This document shows, one piece after another, positions 45,643-57,642 of a stretch of 64,000 nt of DNA; within the stretch, counting starts at the first letter, position 1; every line of letters starts with the position of its first letter. Under the pieces are notes generated by a model. That model was not told the origin of the DNA and did not search any database. It saw nothing but the letters and a program-made list of their open reading frames with translations. The stretch is from Actinopolymorpha sp. NPDC004070. Its GTDB lineage: Bacteria; Actinomycetota; Actinomycetes; Propionibacteriales; Actinopolymorphaceae. Location: NCBI RefSeq assembly GCF_040610475.1, contig NZ_JBEXMJ010000013.1, positions 62,001-126,000 on the forward strand, given 5' to 3'. Both the position numbers and the translations under genes were made by a program.

Positions 45643-48246
45643 TCAGCGCAGGTCGCCGTTGACCATCGGCGACGCCGCCGGCGGCCAGGCCACCAGGCCG
45701 AGCTCGGCCGGCGAGCTGAGTTCGGGGTTCTTCGGCAGGATCCGGACGGTGTAGCCCACCGGGCCGGTCCGGTCGAAGCGCACCTGTCCCTCGTAACGGT
45801 AGCGGCCCGCCTCGTAGTCCTCGGCCCGCTCCAGCGACACCAGGCTCGGGCTCTGCAGCCGGTCGGCCTCGTCGACCCGGCCGTGCAGGACCTGGATGTC
45901 CACGTCGTCGGGTGAGAGACCGCCCAGGCTGACGAACACCCGCAGCTGCGCGGACCCGCCGACCTCGGCACCCTCGCCGGTGCCGACCGACTCCACGTGG
46001 TCGACGTGCACGCCGCCCCAGCCCTCCCGGACCCGCCGCTTCCACGCGGCGAGCTGCCGGGCCCCCTCGAACGAGGAGTTCATCGCCCGCGAGCTCAGCG
46101 CGGCCGGGGCGTAGAGCTTGGTCACGTAGTCGTCGAACATCCGGGTGGCCAGCACCTTCGGCCCGAGCGACTTCAGCGTGTGCCGGACCATCTCCAGCCA
46201 CCGGCGCGGCAGGCCGTGCTCGTCACGGTCGTAGAACCGTGCCGCCACCTGGTGCTCGAGCAGGTCGTAGAGCGCGTGCGCCTCGAGGTCGTCGCGCCGG
46301 TCGGGGTCGTTCACCCCGTCGGCGGACGGGATCGCCCAGCCGTTCTGGCCGTCGTACCACTCGTCCCACCAGCCGTCGCGGATGGAGACGTTGAGCCCGC
46401 CGTTGAGGGCCGCCTTCATGCCGGACGTGCCGCACGCCTCGTACGGCCGCAGCGGGTTGTTGAGCCACACGTCGCAGCCGGTGACCAGCGGGTGGGCCAG
46501 GCCCATGTCGTAGTCGGGCAGGAACACGATCCGGTGCCGGACCTCCGGGTCGTCGGCGAACCAGACGATCTCCTGGATCAGCCGCTTGCCGCCGTCGTCG
46601 GCCGGGTGCGACTTGCCCGCGATGACCAGCTGGATCGGCCGCTCCGGGTCGAGCAGCATCCGCTTGAGGCGTTCCCGGTCCGACAGCATGAGGGTGAGCC
46701 GCTTGTACGACGGCACCCGGCGGGCGAACCCGATGGTGAGGACGTTCGGATCGAGCGCGTCGGCCACCCAGCCCAGCTCGGCCTCGGAGGCACCGCGGGC
46801 CAGCCAGGACTCCCGCAACCGGTCGCGGGCGTAGTCGACCAACCGGGCACGCATGGCGGCCTTGGTCTTCCAGATCGCCGACTCCGGAACCTGGTCGATG
46901 CCGGCCCAGTCCTCCGCGCCGTCGCGGGCGGTGGGGTCCACCTCGGGGCGAGACACCAGCTCGGTCATCTCCCGGGCGACCCAGGTGCCCGCGTGCACGC
47001 CGTTGGTGATCGAGGTGATGGGCACCTCGGTCTCGTCGAAGCCCGGCCACAGGCCGGCGAACATCCCGCGGCTCACCACGCCGTGCAGGGCGCTCACGCC
47101 GTTGGCGCGCTGGCCGAGGCGGAAGCCCATCACGGCCATGTTGAACAGGCCGGGGTCGCCGCCCTCGTAGTCCTCGGCGCCGAGGGCGAGGATGCGGTCG
47201 ACGGGGACGCCGGCCGCCTCGTTGTCACCACCGAAGTGCTGCTCCACCAGATCCCGGGCGAACCGGTCGATTCCGGCAGGCACGGGGGTGTGGGTGGTGA
47301 ACACGGTGCCGGCGCGGGTGACCTCCAGCGCGGCGTCGAAGTCCAGCCCGCAGTCCTCGACGTACTCCCGGATGCGTTCCAGCCCGAGGAAGCCGGCGTG
47401 GCCCTCGTTGGTGTGGAACACCTCGGGCGAGGTGGCGCCGGTGATCCGGCAGTAGGCGCGCAGCGCGCGCACGCCCCCGACGCCGAGCAGCATCTCCTGC
47501 AGCAGCCGGTGCTCGGTCCCACCGCCGTAGAGGCGGTCGGTGGTGTCCCGCTCGGCGGGCTCGTTGTCCTCGATGCCGGAGTCGAGCAGCAGCAGCGGCA
47601 CCCGGCCGACGTGCGCGACCCAGATCTGGGCGACCAGGCGGCGGCCGCCCGGCAGGCCCACGGAGACACGGGCGGCGGTGCCGTCGGCCTCGCGCAGCAG
47701 GCTGAGGGGCATCGCCTGAGGGTCGACGATCGGGTAGCGCTCCTGCTGCCAGCCGTCACCCGACAGTGACTGCTTGAAGTAGCCGTGGCGGTAGAGCAGG
47801 CCCACGCCGATCAGCGGGGCGCCGAGGTCGCTGGCAGCCTTCAGGTGGTCGCCGGCGAGGATGCCGAGGCCACCGGAGTACTGCGGGAGTACGGCGGTCA
47901 GCCCGAACTCCGGCGAGAAGTATGCGATCTGGCGGGGTACGTCCGGCCCCAGCGACTGGTACCACCGGTCCTGGTGCACGTAGGCGTCCAGGTCCGCGGC
48001 GACCGAGCGCAGGTCGGACAGGAACGTCTCGTCCGAGCCGAGCTCGGTGAGCCGGTCGGTGGAGACCTCACTGAGGAGGCGCATCGGATCGTGCCCGGTC
48101 GACGCCCACAGCCTGGGGTCGACGGCAGCGAACAGATCCTGGGTCGGCGGGTGCCAGGACCAGCGGAGGTTCATGGCGAGGTCGCCGAGCGGCGCGAGCG
48201 GCTCGGGCAGGACCGGTCGGACAGTGAATCGACGGATGGCACGCAC
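45643..48246 (-). CDS. glgP: Alpha-glucan phosphorylase
   Basis: 867 residues. An N-terminal DUF3417 domain (NLRWSWHPPTQDLFAAVDP) precedes the GT35 core, with ALPHYSGG-like VLPQYSGGLGILAGDHLK, SPEVFHTNEGHAGFL and the PLP lysine in YEACGTSGMKAALNGGLN. It releases glucose-1-phosphate from glucan ends. GTG 48246 lies 8 nt after TAGCCT (48255-48260), suggesting a leaderless message. It is divergent from glgE, so breakdown and synthesis share one control region. Confidence 0.95.
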   Translation of the reverse strand: MRAIRRFTVRPVLPEPLAPLGDLAMNLRWSWHPPTQDLFAAVDPRLWASTGHDPMRLLSEVSTDRLTELGSDETFLSDLRSVAADLDAYVHQDRWYQSLGPDVPRQIAYFSPEFGLTAVLPQYSGGLGILAGDHLKAASDLGAPLIGVGLLYRHGYFKQSLSGDGWQQERYPIVDPQAMPLSLLREADGTAARVSVGLPGGRRLVAQIWVAHVGRVPLLLLDSGIEDNEPAERDTTDRLYGGGTEHRLLQEMLLGVGGVRALRAYCRITGATSPEVFHTNEGHAGFLGLERIREYVEDCGLDFDAALEVTRAGTVFTTHTPVPAGIDRFARDLVEQHFGGDNEAAGVPVDRILALGAEDYEGGDPGLFNMAVMGFRLGQRANGVSALHGVVSRGMFAGLWPGFDETEVPITSITNGVHAGTWVAREMTELVSRPEVDPTARDGAEDWAGIDQVPESAIWKTKAAMRARLVDYARDRLRESWLARGASEAELGWVADALDPNVLTIGFARRVPSYKRLTLMLSDRERLKRMLLDPERPIQLVIAGKSHPADDGGKRLIQEIVWFADDPEVRHRIVFLPDYDMGLAHPLVTGCDVWLNNPLRPYEACGTSGMKAALNGGLNVSIRDGWWDEWYDGQNGWAIPSADGVNDPDRRDDLEAHALYDLLEHQVAARFYDRDEHGLPRRWLEMVRHTLKSLGPKVLATRMFDDYVTKLYAPAALSSRAMNSSFEGARQLAAWKRRVREGWGGVHVDHVESVGTGEGAEVGGSAQLRVFVSLGGLSPDDVDIQVLHGRVDEADRLQSPSLVSLERAEDYEAGRYRYEGQVRFDRTGPVGYTVRILPKNPELSSPAELGLVAWPPAASPMVNGDLR

Positions 48247-48509
48247 GAGGGCAGAGGCTAACCCAGTGGAAGGTCCGACACGCCGTCGGCATGCCTTCCT
48301 GTTGCAGGAAGAGCAAGGTTTTGCAACGTTCCAGGGGGAACCACTCCGTTATGAGCACCCCCGGATCGCATGCCCCCAGGGGCGGGCCGGACCGCCCGGA
48401 AGATCGACGAGGTGGACGCCCGGCCACAAACCCTGATACTGGGGTAGGTAGGTTCACCGCTGTGCCTGCGCGCCGACAGAAAACCCGCCGACTCCCCCCT
48501 CGGAATCCG
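48247..48509. promoter_or_regulatory. glgP/glgE divergent control region
   Basis: About 260 nt. On the minus strand TAGCCT (48255-48260) faces glgP. CTTCCTGTTGCAGGAAG (48295-48311) is a 7-bp inverted repeat around TTG, followed by TTGCAACGTT at 48321-48330; these TTGCA repeats recall MalR/LacI-type sites. On the plus strand TAGGTT (48449-48454) is 7 nt before GTG 48462, the alternative glgE start. Confidence 0.5.
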
Positions 48510-50671
48510 ATGCCTGCCAAGAACGAGCAGCCCAGGGCCACGACCGAGACCGCCCCGACCGCGAGTCAGGTGACCGCGGCCACCGACGGCGGCGCCTCCG
48601 GCACCCCGACCAGTCCCGGCTCCAGTACCGCCTCCACCCCCGGCTCCACGGCCACGGCCTTCGACACCGTCGTCGGCCGGATCCCGATCATCAACGTCAC
48701 CCCCGACGTGCGCGCCGGTGGGCGGCTGCCCGCCAAGGCCGTCGTCGGCGAGGCCCTCACGGTCGAGGCGACGGTCTTCCGGGAGGGCCACGACGCCCTC
48801 GGGGCCAACGTCGTGACCCGCGGACCCGACGGCCGCACCCTCGGCTGGACGCCGATGCGGTGCGACGAGCCGGGCACCGACCGATGGTCGGCGCGGATCC
48901 GACCCGACGCCGAGGGCGACTGGACGTACTCCGTGGAGGCGTGGAGCCACCCGGTGGCAACCTGGCGGCACGCCGCGGAGGTCAAGATCGCGGCCGGCGT
49001 CGACGTCGAGCTGATGCTGGCCGAGGGCGCCCTCGTCCTGGAGCGCGCCGCCGCCAACCTGCCGGCCGACCAGGCCCACGGCCGGGAGCTGCTCCAGGCG
49101 GCGGTCCGGGCGCTGCGCGACGACTCGCGCCCGGCCCAGGCCCGCCTCTACGCCGCCACGGCGCCGGACGTCGAGGAGGTCCTCGCCGCCCACCCGCTGC
49201 GCGACATGGTGACGATCTCGGAGGAGTTCCCGCTGCGGGTCGAGCGCGAGCGCGCGCTCTACGGCAGCTGGTACGAGTTCTTCCCGCGGTCGGAGGGCGC
49301 CTACTACGACGAGCACCAGGGTCGCTGGGTGTCCGGCACCTTCAAGGCCGCCGCCGACCGGCTGCCCGCGATCGCCGACCTCGGCTTCGACGTCGTCTAC
49401 CTCCCCCCGATCCACCCGATCGGGCGGGTCAACCGCAAGGGCCCGAACAACACCCTCGACCCCGCCCCCGGCGACCCCGGTTCCCCCTGGGCGATCGGCA
49501 GCGACGAGGGCGGCCACGACGCCGTGCACCCCGACCTCGGCACGCTGGAGGACTTCGACGCGTTCGTCGCCCGGGCCAACGAGCTGGGCCTGGAGATCGC
49601 CCTCGACCTGGCCCTGCAGGCGGCACCGGACCACCCCTGGGTCAAGGAGCACCCGGAGTGGTTCACCACGCTGTCCGACGGGACGATCGCCTACGCCGAG
49701 AACCCGCCGAAGAAGTACCAGGACATCTACCCGATCAACTTCGACAACGACCCCGCCGGGATCTACGCCGAGGTGCTCCGCGTCGTCCGGCACTGGATGA
49801 GCCACGGCGTGCGGATCTTCCGGGTGGACAACCCGCACACCAAGCCGGTGCAGTTCTGGGAGTGGCTGCTCGCCGAGGTCCGGCGTACCGACCCCGACGT
49901 GCTCTTCCTGTCCGAGGCGTTCACCCGGCCGCCGATGCTGCAGACCCTGGCCAAGGTCGGGTTCCACCAGTCGTACACCTACTTCACCTGGCGCAACACC
50001 AAGGAAGAGCTGGAGTCCTACTTCACCGAGCTCAGCCAGGAGTCCTCGGACTTCCTCCGGCCGAACTTCTTCGTGAACACCCAGGACATCCTCACCGCCT
50101 TCCTGCAGAACGGCGGCCTGCCGGCGTTCCGGATCCGCGCCGCGTTGGCCGCCACCGGCTCGCCGACCTGGGGCGTCTACTCCGGTTTCGAACTGGGCGA
50201 GCACGTCGCGCTGCGGCCGGGCAGCGAGGAGTACCTCAACTCCGAGAAGTACCAGTACCGCCCCCGCGACTGGGCGGCTTACGAGCCGGGCGGGGAACGC
50301 GCGGGTGAGTCGATCGCGCCGTACCTCCGTCAGCTGAACGAGATCCGGCGCCGCCACCCTGCCCTGCAGCGGCTGCGCAACCTGGTCGTGCACCAGGTGC
50401 CCGACCCCAACCTGCTGGTGTTCTCCAAACGGGACGTACTCCCCGACGGGCGCGACGACACGGTGATCGTGGTGATCAACATCGACCCGTACGGCCCGCA
50501 CGACTCGGTGGTCACCCTCGACATGCCGGCGCTCGGCCTGGACTGGCACGACTCGTTCGTGGTCCAGGACGAGTTCACCGGCGACAGTTGGCGATGGGGC
50601 CAACACAACTACGTCCGGCTCGACCCGGCGTACCACCCTGCCCACATCCTCACCCTTCAGCGGGGTTCAGC

Positions 50672-50675
<4 letters not shown>
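48510..50675 (+). CDS. glgE: Alpha-1,4-glucan:maltose-1-phosphate maltosyltransferase
   Basis: 721 residues from ATG 48510; GTG 48462 would add 16 and has a leaderless-type -10. GlgE (GH13_3) extends glucan with maltose-1-phosphate. Markers are [20 protein letters not shown] at the N-terminus, [15 protein letters not shown], the nucleophile in [17 protein letters not shown] and the acid in [15 protein letters not shown] Ser/Thr/Ala-rich linker (about 50 residues) precedes the domain. Its stop overlaps the treS start (ATGA). Confidence 0.96.
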
Positions 50676-52375
<1,700 letters not shown>

Positions 52376-52478
52376 ACCCGTCCGGCAAGGCCGGTCCGTC
52401 AGTGCGGTCAGCGCGGCACGGGCTCGCGGGGGTGTGCGTTCCCCGCGAGCCCTGCCACCTAGTGAACGAAAGGCGATG

Positions 52479-53888
52479 ATGGTGAAAGCCACTCAGACCA
52501 CCGGACTGCACGACTTCCTGGAACGGCAGCGGTGGTTCGCGGGCAAGGGCAGGGAGTTCTCGGTCGAGTCCGTCCACCCGCTGAGTTGGCTGTCCGAGCG
52601 CGGCGCCTGGCCCGCGGTTCGGGTGGTGCTGGTGTCCGTGCGGTACGCCGACGCCGACAACGCCGCACCCGACGTCTACCAGGTCCCGCTCAGCTACTAC
52701 CCCGAGCCCGCCGACCACCTCGGCCACGCCGCCGTGTCGGAGTGGACCGAGGAGGAGCTCTCCTCCGACCCCGTCTGGGTGTACGACGCGCCGCACGACA
52801 AGGCGGCCACGTCGCTGCTCCTGGCCGGGCTGCTGGGCGAGGTGGCGCGCACCGACCTCGCGTTCCACCGCATCGGCGAGCTCGAGGTGTCCGCCGACGT
52901 CTCCTCGCTGGTGCTGACCGGTGAGCAGAGCAACACCTCGCTGGTCTACGGCGAGGACGTCCTGCTCAAGCTCTTCCGCCGCGTGCACCACGGCCGCAAC
53001 GCCGACATCGAGGTGCACGAGGCGTTCGCCCGCAACGACTGCGACAACGTGGCCCGGCTGTTCGGCTGGATGGACGCGGAGTGGCCCGACGCCGACGGCA
53101 AGACCGGCCGCGGCGACCTCGGCATGTTCAGCGCGTTCTTCCGTACCGCCACCGACGGCTGGGAGCTCGCCATCGCCAGCGTGCGCGACCTCTACGCCGA
53201 GGCCGACCTGCACGCCGACGAGGTGGGCGGCGACTTCGCCGGTGAGTCGCACCGGCTGGGCGCCACCGTGGCACAGGTCCACTCCGACCTGGCCCGCTAC
53301 CTCCCCACCGGCGAGTGGGGCCGGGAGGAGCTCGCGGCGCTGGCGGCGGCGATGCGGTCCCGGCTGGACGACGCGGTGGAGATCGCGCCGGCCCTGGCCG
53401 AGTACGCCGACCGGCTGCGCGGCGCCTACGACGACCTGGCCCGCACCAAGGCGCCGGTACCCGTCCAGCAGGTCCACGGCGACCTGCATCTCGGCCAGGT
53501 GATGCGTACGGTCGCCGGCTGGCGGGTCATCGACTTCGAGGGCGAGCCCAACCGTCCGTGGGAGGAACGCAACCTGCTGGACTCCCCCGTCCGCGACGTC
53601 GCCGGCATGCTGCGTTCGTTCGACTACGCCGCGCAGCACCTGCTCGCCGACCACGGCCAGTCCGCCGAGCACCAGTTGAGCTACCGCGCGGCGGAGTGGG
53701 CCGAGCGCAACCGGACCGCGTTCTGCGAGGGGTACGGAGAGGTCGCCGGCACCGACCCGCGCGACCACGCCGTGCTGTTGCGCGCGTACGAAACCGACAA
53801 GGCGGTGTACGAGGTCGTCTACGAGACGCGGAGCCGCCCGGACTGGGTGGGTATTCCGCTGTCGGCGATCCAGCGTCTCGCCGGCTGA
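52479..53888 (+). CDS. mak: Maltokinase
   Basis: 469 residues. Mak (Pep2) phosphorylates maltose with ATP to maltose-1-phosphate for GlgE. The N-terminal cap includes FLERQRWFAGKGREF; the kinase core has VQQVHGDLHLGQVM (catalytic HGDLH) and WRVIDFEGEPNRPWEER (metal Asp), as in aminoglycoside-kinase-like enzymes. Of the paired ATGs at 52476 and 52479, the second has the better spacing from GAAAGG. It lies 103 nt after treS in the same operon. Confidence 0.94.
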   Translation: MVKATQTTGLHDFLERQRWFAGKGREFSVESVHPLSWLSERGAWPAVRVVLVSVRYADADNAAPDVYQVPLSYYPEPADHLGHAAVSEWTEEELSSDPVWVYDAPHDKAATSLLLAGLLGEVARTDLAFHRIGELEVSADVSSLVLTGEQSNTSLVYGEDVLLKLFRRVHHGRNADIEVHEAFARNDCDNVARLFGWMDAEWPDADGKTGRGDLGMFSAFFRTATDGWELAIASVRDLYAEADLHADEVGGDFAGESHRLGATVAQVHSDLARYLPTGEWGREELAALAAAMRSRLDDAVEIAPALAEYADRLRGAYDDLARTKAPVPVQQVHGDLHLGQVMRTVAGWRVIDFEGEPNRPWEERNLLDSPVRDVAGMLRSFDYAAQHLLADHGQSAEHQLSYRAAEWAERNRTAFCEGYGEVAGTDPRDHAVLLRAYETDKAVYEVVYETRSRPDWVGIPLSAIQRLAG

Positions 53889-53978
53889 CCCCAGCCGGTT
53901 CGAGACTCGGGTCCCGGGTACGACCTGCACACGATCGGAACTCCCACCACGAAGCCAGACGAAGAAGGTGTCCCCCGG

Positions 53979-56396
53979 ATGTCCGACCACCGCACCACTC
54001 CCGAACCGTCGAACGGTTCCGCGCCGAAGCGGTCGAAGGGCGTGAGCACCCGCAGCCGGTCCGGAGACGCGAAGCAGACCGGCGCGACCCAGCAGACCGG
54101 CGCGACCCAGCAGCCGAGCACCGGTCGGCCCGGCACCGGCCGGCCCGGCACCGGCGGCACACCCGAGCAGGGTGCGCCGAAGGGCGGCGGCCGGCCGAAG
54201 GTCGACCCGGCCGAGATCGACCGCCTGGTCGACGGCGACCACCACGCGCCGCACTCGATCCTCGGGCCGCACGTGCACGAGGGAGAGGTGACCCTGCGGG
54301 TGCTGCGCCCGATGGCCGAGCAGGTGTTCGCCCACGTCGGTGACCAGCGGGTGGAGCTGGAGCACGAGCACAACGGCGTGTGGGTGGGCACCCTGCCCGG
54401 CTCGGACGTGACCGACTACCGGCTCGAGGTCTTCTACCCGCACGGCGTGCGGGTCCCCGCCGACGACCCGTACCGCTTCCTGCCCACGCTGGGCGAGGTC
54501 GACCTGCACCTCATCGGCGAGGGCCGGCACGAGAACCTCTGGCAGGTCCTCGGCGCGCACGTGCACAACTACGAGACCCCGAGCGGGACGGTCACCGGCA
54601 CCTCGTTCGCCGTGTGGGCGCCCAACGCCCGCGGCGTGCGGGTCGTGGGCGACTTCAACGGCTGGGACGGCCGTCCGCACCCGATGCGCTCACTGGGCAG
54701 CAGCGGCGTGTGGGAGCTGTTCATCCCCGACGTCGGCGACGGCACCGTCTACCGCTACGAGATCCTCGGCCGCGACGGTGTGCGCCGGCAGAAGTCCGAC
54801 CCGATGGCCTTCCACACCGAGGTGCCGCCGGCGAACGCCTCGGTGGTGCACACCTCGCGGTACGCCTGGGGTGACGAGGAGTGGCTGGCCCGGCGCGCCG
54901 CGACCAAGCAGTACGCCGCGCCGATGAGCACCTACGAGGTGCACCTGGGGTCGTGGCGGCGTGGCCGCACCTACCGCGAGCTGGCCGACGAGCTGGTCGC
55001 CTACGTCGTGGAGATGGGCTTCACCCACGTCGAGCTGCTGCCGGTGATGGAGCACCCGTTCGGCGGGTCCTGGGGCTACCAGGTGTCGTCGTACTTCGCG
55101 CCGACCGCCCGGCTCGGCGACCCCGACGGCTTCCGCGCCCTGGTCGACGCGCTGCACCAGGCCGGCATCGGCGTGATCCTGGACTGGGTGCCGGCGCACT
55201 TCCCGAAGGACGACTGGGCGCTGGCCCGCTTCGACGGCACACCGCTCTACGAGCACGCCGACCCCCGCCGGGGCGAGCACCCCGACTGGGGCACGCTGAT
55301 CTTCGACTTCGGCCGGCGGGAGGTGCGCAACTTCCTCGTGGCGAACGCGTTGTACTGGCTGGAGGAGTTCCACATCGACGGTCTGCGCGTAGACGCGGTC
55401 GCCTCGATGCTCTACCTCGACTACTCCCGCGAGGAGGGCCAGTGGACGCCGAACCAGTACGGCGGCCGGGAGAACCTCGAGGCGGTGAGCTTCCTGCAGG
55501 AGGTCAACTCCACCTGCTACCGCCGCGTCCCGGGCATCACCACGATCGCGGAGGAGTCCACCTCGTGGCCCGGGGTCACCCGGCCGGTGCACCTCGGCGG
55601 CCTGGGCTTCGGCTTCAAGTGGAACATGGGCTGGATGCACGACTCGCTGGACTACCTCTCCCGGGAGCCGATCTACCGCTCCTTCCACCACCACCAGATG
55701 ACGTTCTCCCTGGTCTACTCCCACTCGGAGAACTTCGTCCTGCCGCTGTCGCACGACGAGGTGGTGCACGGCAAGGGCTCCCTGCTCAACAAGATGCCGG
55801 GTGACCGCTGGCAGCAGCTGGCGAACCTTCGGGCCTACCTCGCGTTCATGTGGGCACACCCGGGCAAGCAGTTGCTGTTCATGGGATGTGAGTTCGCCCA
55901 GCCGCAGGAGTGGGCGGAGTCGCGCGAGCTGGAGTGGGGCCTGCTGGACTCCCCCGAGCACCAGGGGATGCGGTCGCTGGTCCGCGACCTGAACGCGGTG
56001 TACGCGGACGCGCCGGAGCTGTACGCCACCGACCACCTGGCTGAGGCGTTCTCCTGGATCGACGCCAACGACGCGGGGAACAACGTGTTCAGCTTCCTGC
56101 GGTACGGCCCCGGGGGCAGCGTGCTGGCCTGCGTCGCCAACTTCTCCGGCGTACCCCACCACAACTACCGTCTCGGCCTGCCGGCCGCGGGCAGGTGGCG
56201 GGAGATCGTCAACACCGACGCACAGGTCTACACCGGCTCCGGTGTCGGCAACCTCGGCTCCGTCGAGGCGCTACCCGTCACCTGGCACGGGCAGCCCGCG
56301 TCGGCAACGCTGACGCTGCCCCCGCTCGGCACCCTGTGGCTGCGGTTCGACCCCGAGGACGGGCCGTCGCCGAAACGTCCGGCGAACAACTGGTGA
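53979..56396 (+). CDS. glgB: 1,4-alpha-glucan branching enzyme
   Basis: 805 residues. The GH13_9 enzyme makes alpha-1,6 branches. An N-terminal CBM48-type N1 domain and a second ([20 protein letters not shown]) precede the barrel, with [19 protein letters not shown] (nucleophile), [15 protein letters not shown] (acid) and [16 protein letters not shown]. The first 70 residues are an added low-complexity tail with short tandem repeats ([13 protein letters not shown]), possibly disordered. It is the last gene of glgE-treS-mak-glgB, and a strong terminator follows. Confidence 0.96.
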   Translation: MSDHRTTPEPSNGSAPKRSKGVSTRSRSGDAKQTGATQQTGATQQPSTGRPGTGRPGTGGTPEQGAPKGGGRPKVDPAEIDRLVDGDHHAPHSILGPHVHEGEVTLRVLRPMAEQVFAHVGDQRVELEHEHNGVWVGTLPGSDVTDYRLEVFYPHGVRVPADDPYRFLPTLGEVDLHLIGEGRHENLWQVLGAHVHNYETPSGTVTGTSFAVWAPNARGVRVVGDFNGWDGRPHPMRSLGSSGVWELFIPDVGDGTVYRYEILGRDGVRRQKSDPMAFHTEVPPANASVVHTSRYAWGDEEWLARRAATKQYAAPMSTYEVHLGSWRRGRTYRELADELVAYVVEMGFTHVELLPVMEHPFGGSWGYQVSSYFAPTARLGDPDGFRALVDALHQAGIGVILDWVPAHFPKDDWALARFDGTPLYEHADPRRGEHPDWGTLIFDFGRREVRNFLVANALYWLEEFHIDGLRVDAVASMLYLDYSREEGQWTPNQYGGRENLEAVSFLQEVNSTCYRRVPGITTIAEESTSWPGVTRPVHLGGLGFGFKWNMGWMHDSLDYLSREPIYRSFHHHQMTFSLVYSHSENFVLPLSHDEVVHGKGSLLNKMPGDRWQQLANLRAYLAFMWAHPGKQLLFMGCEFAQPQEWAESRELEWGLLDSPEHQGMRSLVRDLNAVYADAPELYATDHLAEAFSWIDANDAGNNVFSFLRYGPGGSVLACVANFSGVPHHNYRLGLPAAGRWREIVNTDAQVYTGSGVGNLGSVEALPVTWHGQPASATLTLPPLGTLWLRFDPEDGPSPKRPANNW

Positions 56397-56435
56397 ACAC
56401 CTGACCCCGGGCAATCCGGCCCGGACGGCAAACGA

Positions 56436-56471
56436 ACCGGCCCCCGGCGGTGACTACCGCCGGGGGCCGGT
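56436..56471 (+). terminator. Strong terminator after glgB
   Basis: ACCGGCCCCCGGCGGT (56436-56451) and ACCGCCGGGGGCCGGT (56456-56471) form a perfect 16-bp stem with a GACT loop, and AACGA/TCGTT can extend it past a 2-nt bulge. It lies 40 nt after the glgB stop and has no T-run. Confidence 0.85.
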
Positions 56472-57335
56472 GCTCGTTGTGCCGCGGGATCCACGCGACG
56501 TAGGTCTTGGGAGGACTACAGGACGCTCAGGTCAGCGGTGCGACGGCTTCTGCGCTGTCGCCGACGCCGAGCCGGAGGGGCGCTTGCCGGTCAGCAGATC
56601 TCGGCGCCGGGACGCGGCGCGTCGAGCCGGTCGGCAAGCCGACCGAGCCGAACGCCGGTGCCGCGAAGCGACCGGACTACCCAGCGGTGCTTCGGCGCGG
56701 CGACCGAGACCGAAGCCCGGGTCCGCTGAGCGAGCCGCTCGTTGTAGTCATCGGCGTAATTACCAATGGCAGGCCACATCTTGTTCTTGTCTCCAAAGCA
56801 GTTGCTTGCGGTTGGCCGAGATGAGGTGTCCCCCACGACCAGTCGTGTCGGGCTCGCAGGCGTCCTCGTTGACTCCCCCGATGGCGACCACCGACGTTGC
56901 TCAGCGCACGGTTGCCTGGTCACCACCTTGATGGTGACAGGGCAATGTGGCGCAGAGGTTTCCCCGATGCTTCGACTGGATGCACTCTCTTGCTGAATGC
57001 ACCTCTCGACTCACATGTGCTCCAACGCCGGGGTCCGGCGGGGCATTCCCGAGCGGCTTCGATGTGGTCGTCGCCACACCTGCGGCCCGGTCTTGCGACC
57101 CAAGCTTAGTAGGTGGGCTCCGGCCGGTCCTTGGCCGCCCTCGGTGTTGCCCGACAAGGCTTCCACACCATCCGGACCGCGTCGAAGGATTTTCTCCCCG
57201 TCGCTGTCAACCTGGGCTTGCGCCCAGCCGTCGTGCCGCAACGGGGACGCACGTGCGGGCCACCCCGCCGACGATCCTTGGAAACGTGCACGCACCCCGG
57301 CGACCGGCCCGCCCGTACGCCGACGCGGCGCGGGG
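56472..57335. other. Gene-poor, compositionally mixed region
   Basis: About 860 nt with weak coding bias. Except for a possible 62-codon gene (56591-56779), nothing was recognised. AT content rises at about 56740-57110. Together with the decayed SARP fragment that follows, it looks like a site of past insertion or deletion. Confidence 0.5.
56591..56779 (-). CDS. Possible small basic protein (62 aa)
   Basis: ATG 56779 to TGA 56591. The peptide starts MWPAIGNYADDYNERLAQRT and contains RWVVRSLRGTGVRLGRLADRL, an amphipathic basic helix. GGAGA lies 10 nt upstream of the ATG. It could also be a remnant, as the surroundings are poor in genes and rich in decayed sequence. No family recognised. Confidence 0.4.
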   Translation of the reverse strand: MWPAIGNYADDYNERLAQRTRASVSVAAPKHRWVVRSLRGTGVRLGRLADRLDAPRPGAEIC

Positions 57336-57632
57336 ATGCCGACCATGCGTTCGGCATCCTCGGCCCGGCCCGGGCCTGGCGCGACGACGGCTCCGAGGTC
57401 GCCCACAGGCGGCCCGGTCCGCCGGGCCCTGCTGACCCTCCTGCTCGCCCGGGCCGGCGAGGTGGTCCCCGTCCCGGCTGACCGGCTGTCGACGACCTCT
57501 ACGGCGAGGACCCTCCCGTACGTGCCGTGGAAGGGCCGGATCGCGGCCTCCGTCCGCCGGACGGCGAACGCGATCGTGCTGGCCGACTACGGTAATGCGC
57601 TGGCGGCAGTCGTCGGTCCGGGCGCGCGGTAG
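57336..57632 (+). pseudogene. Decayed SARP/AfsR-type regulator fragment
   Basis: Pieces of the N-terminal winged-helix region of SARP regulators appear in different frames: FGILGPARAWRDDGSEV (from 57350), then GGPVRRALLTLLLARAGEVV, then VDDLYGEDPPVRAVEG, then RIAASVRRTANAIVL. At least three frameshifts separate them; the ATG at 57345 is one nt out of frame with FGILG. The bacterial transcriptional activation domain that should follow is absent. The remnant ends 10 nt before the GNAT-Nudix gene. Confidence 0.75.
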
Positions 57633-57635
57633 CCT
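57630..57635 (+). promoter_or_regulatory. Candidate -10 box TAGCCT
   Basis: TAGCCT ends 7 nt before GTG 57643, a leaderless-type arrangement. Its TAG overlaps the stop of the SARP remnant. Confidence 0.4.
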
Positions 57636-57642
57636 GCCCAGC

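Noticed and set aside
56997..57632. 211-codon plus-strand ORF
   Set aside because: Only short parts match SARP regulators, in changing frames; the open frame is fortuitous over a pseudogene.
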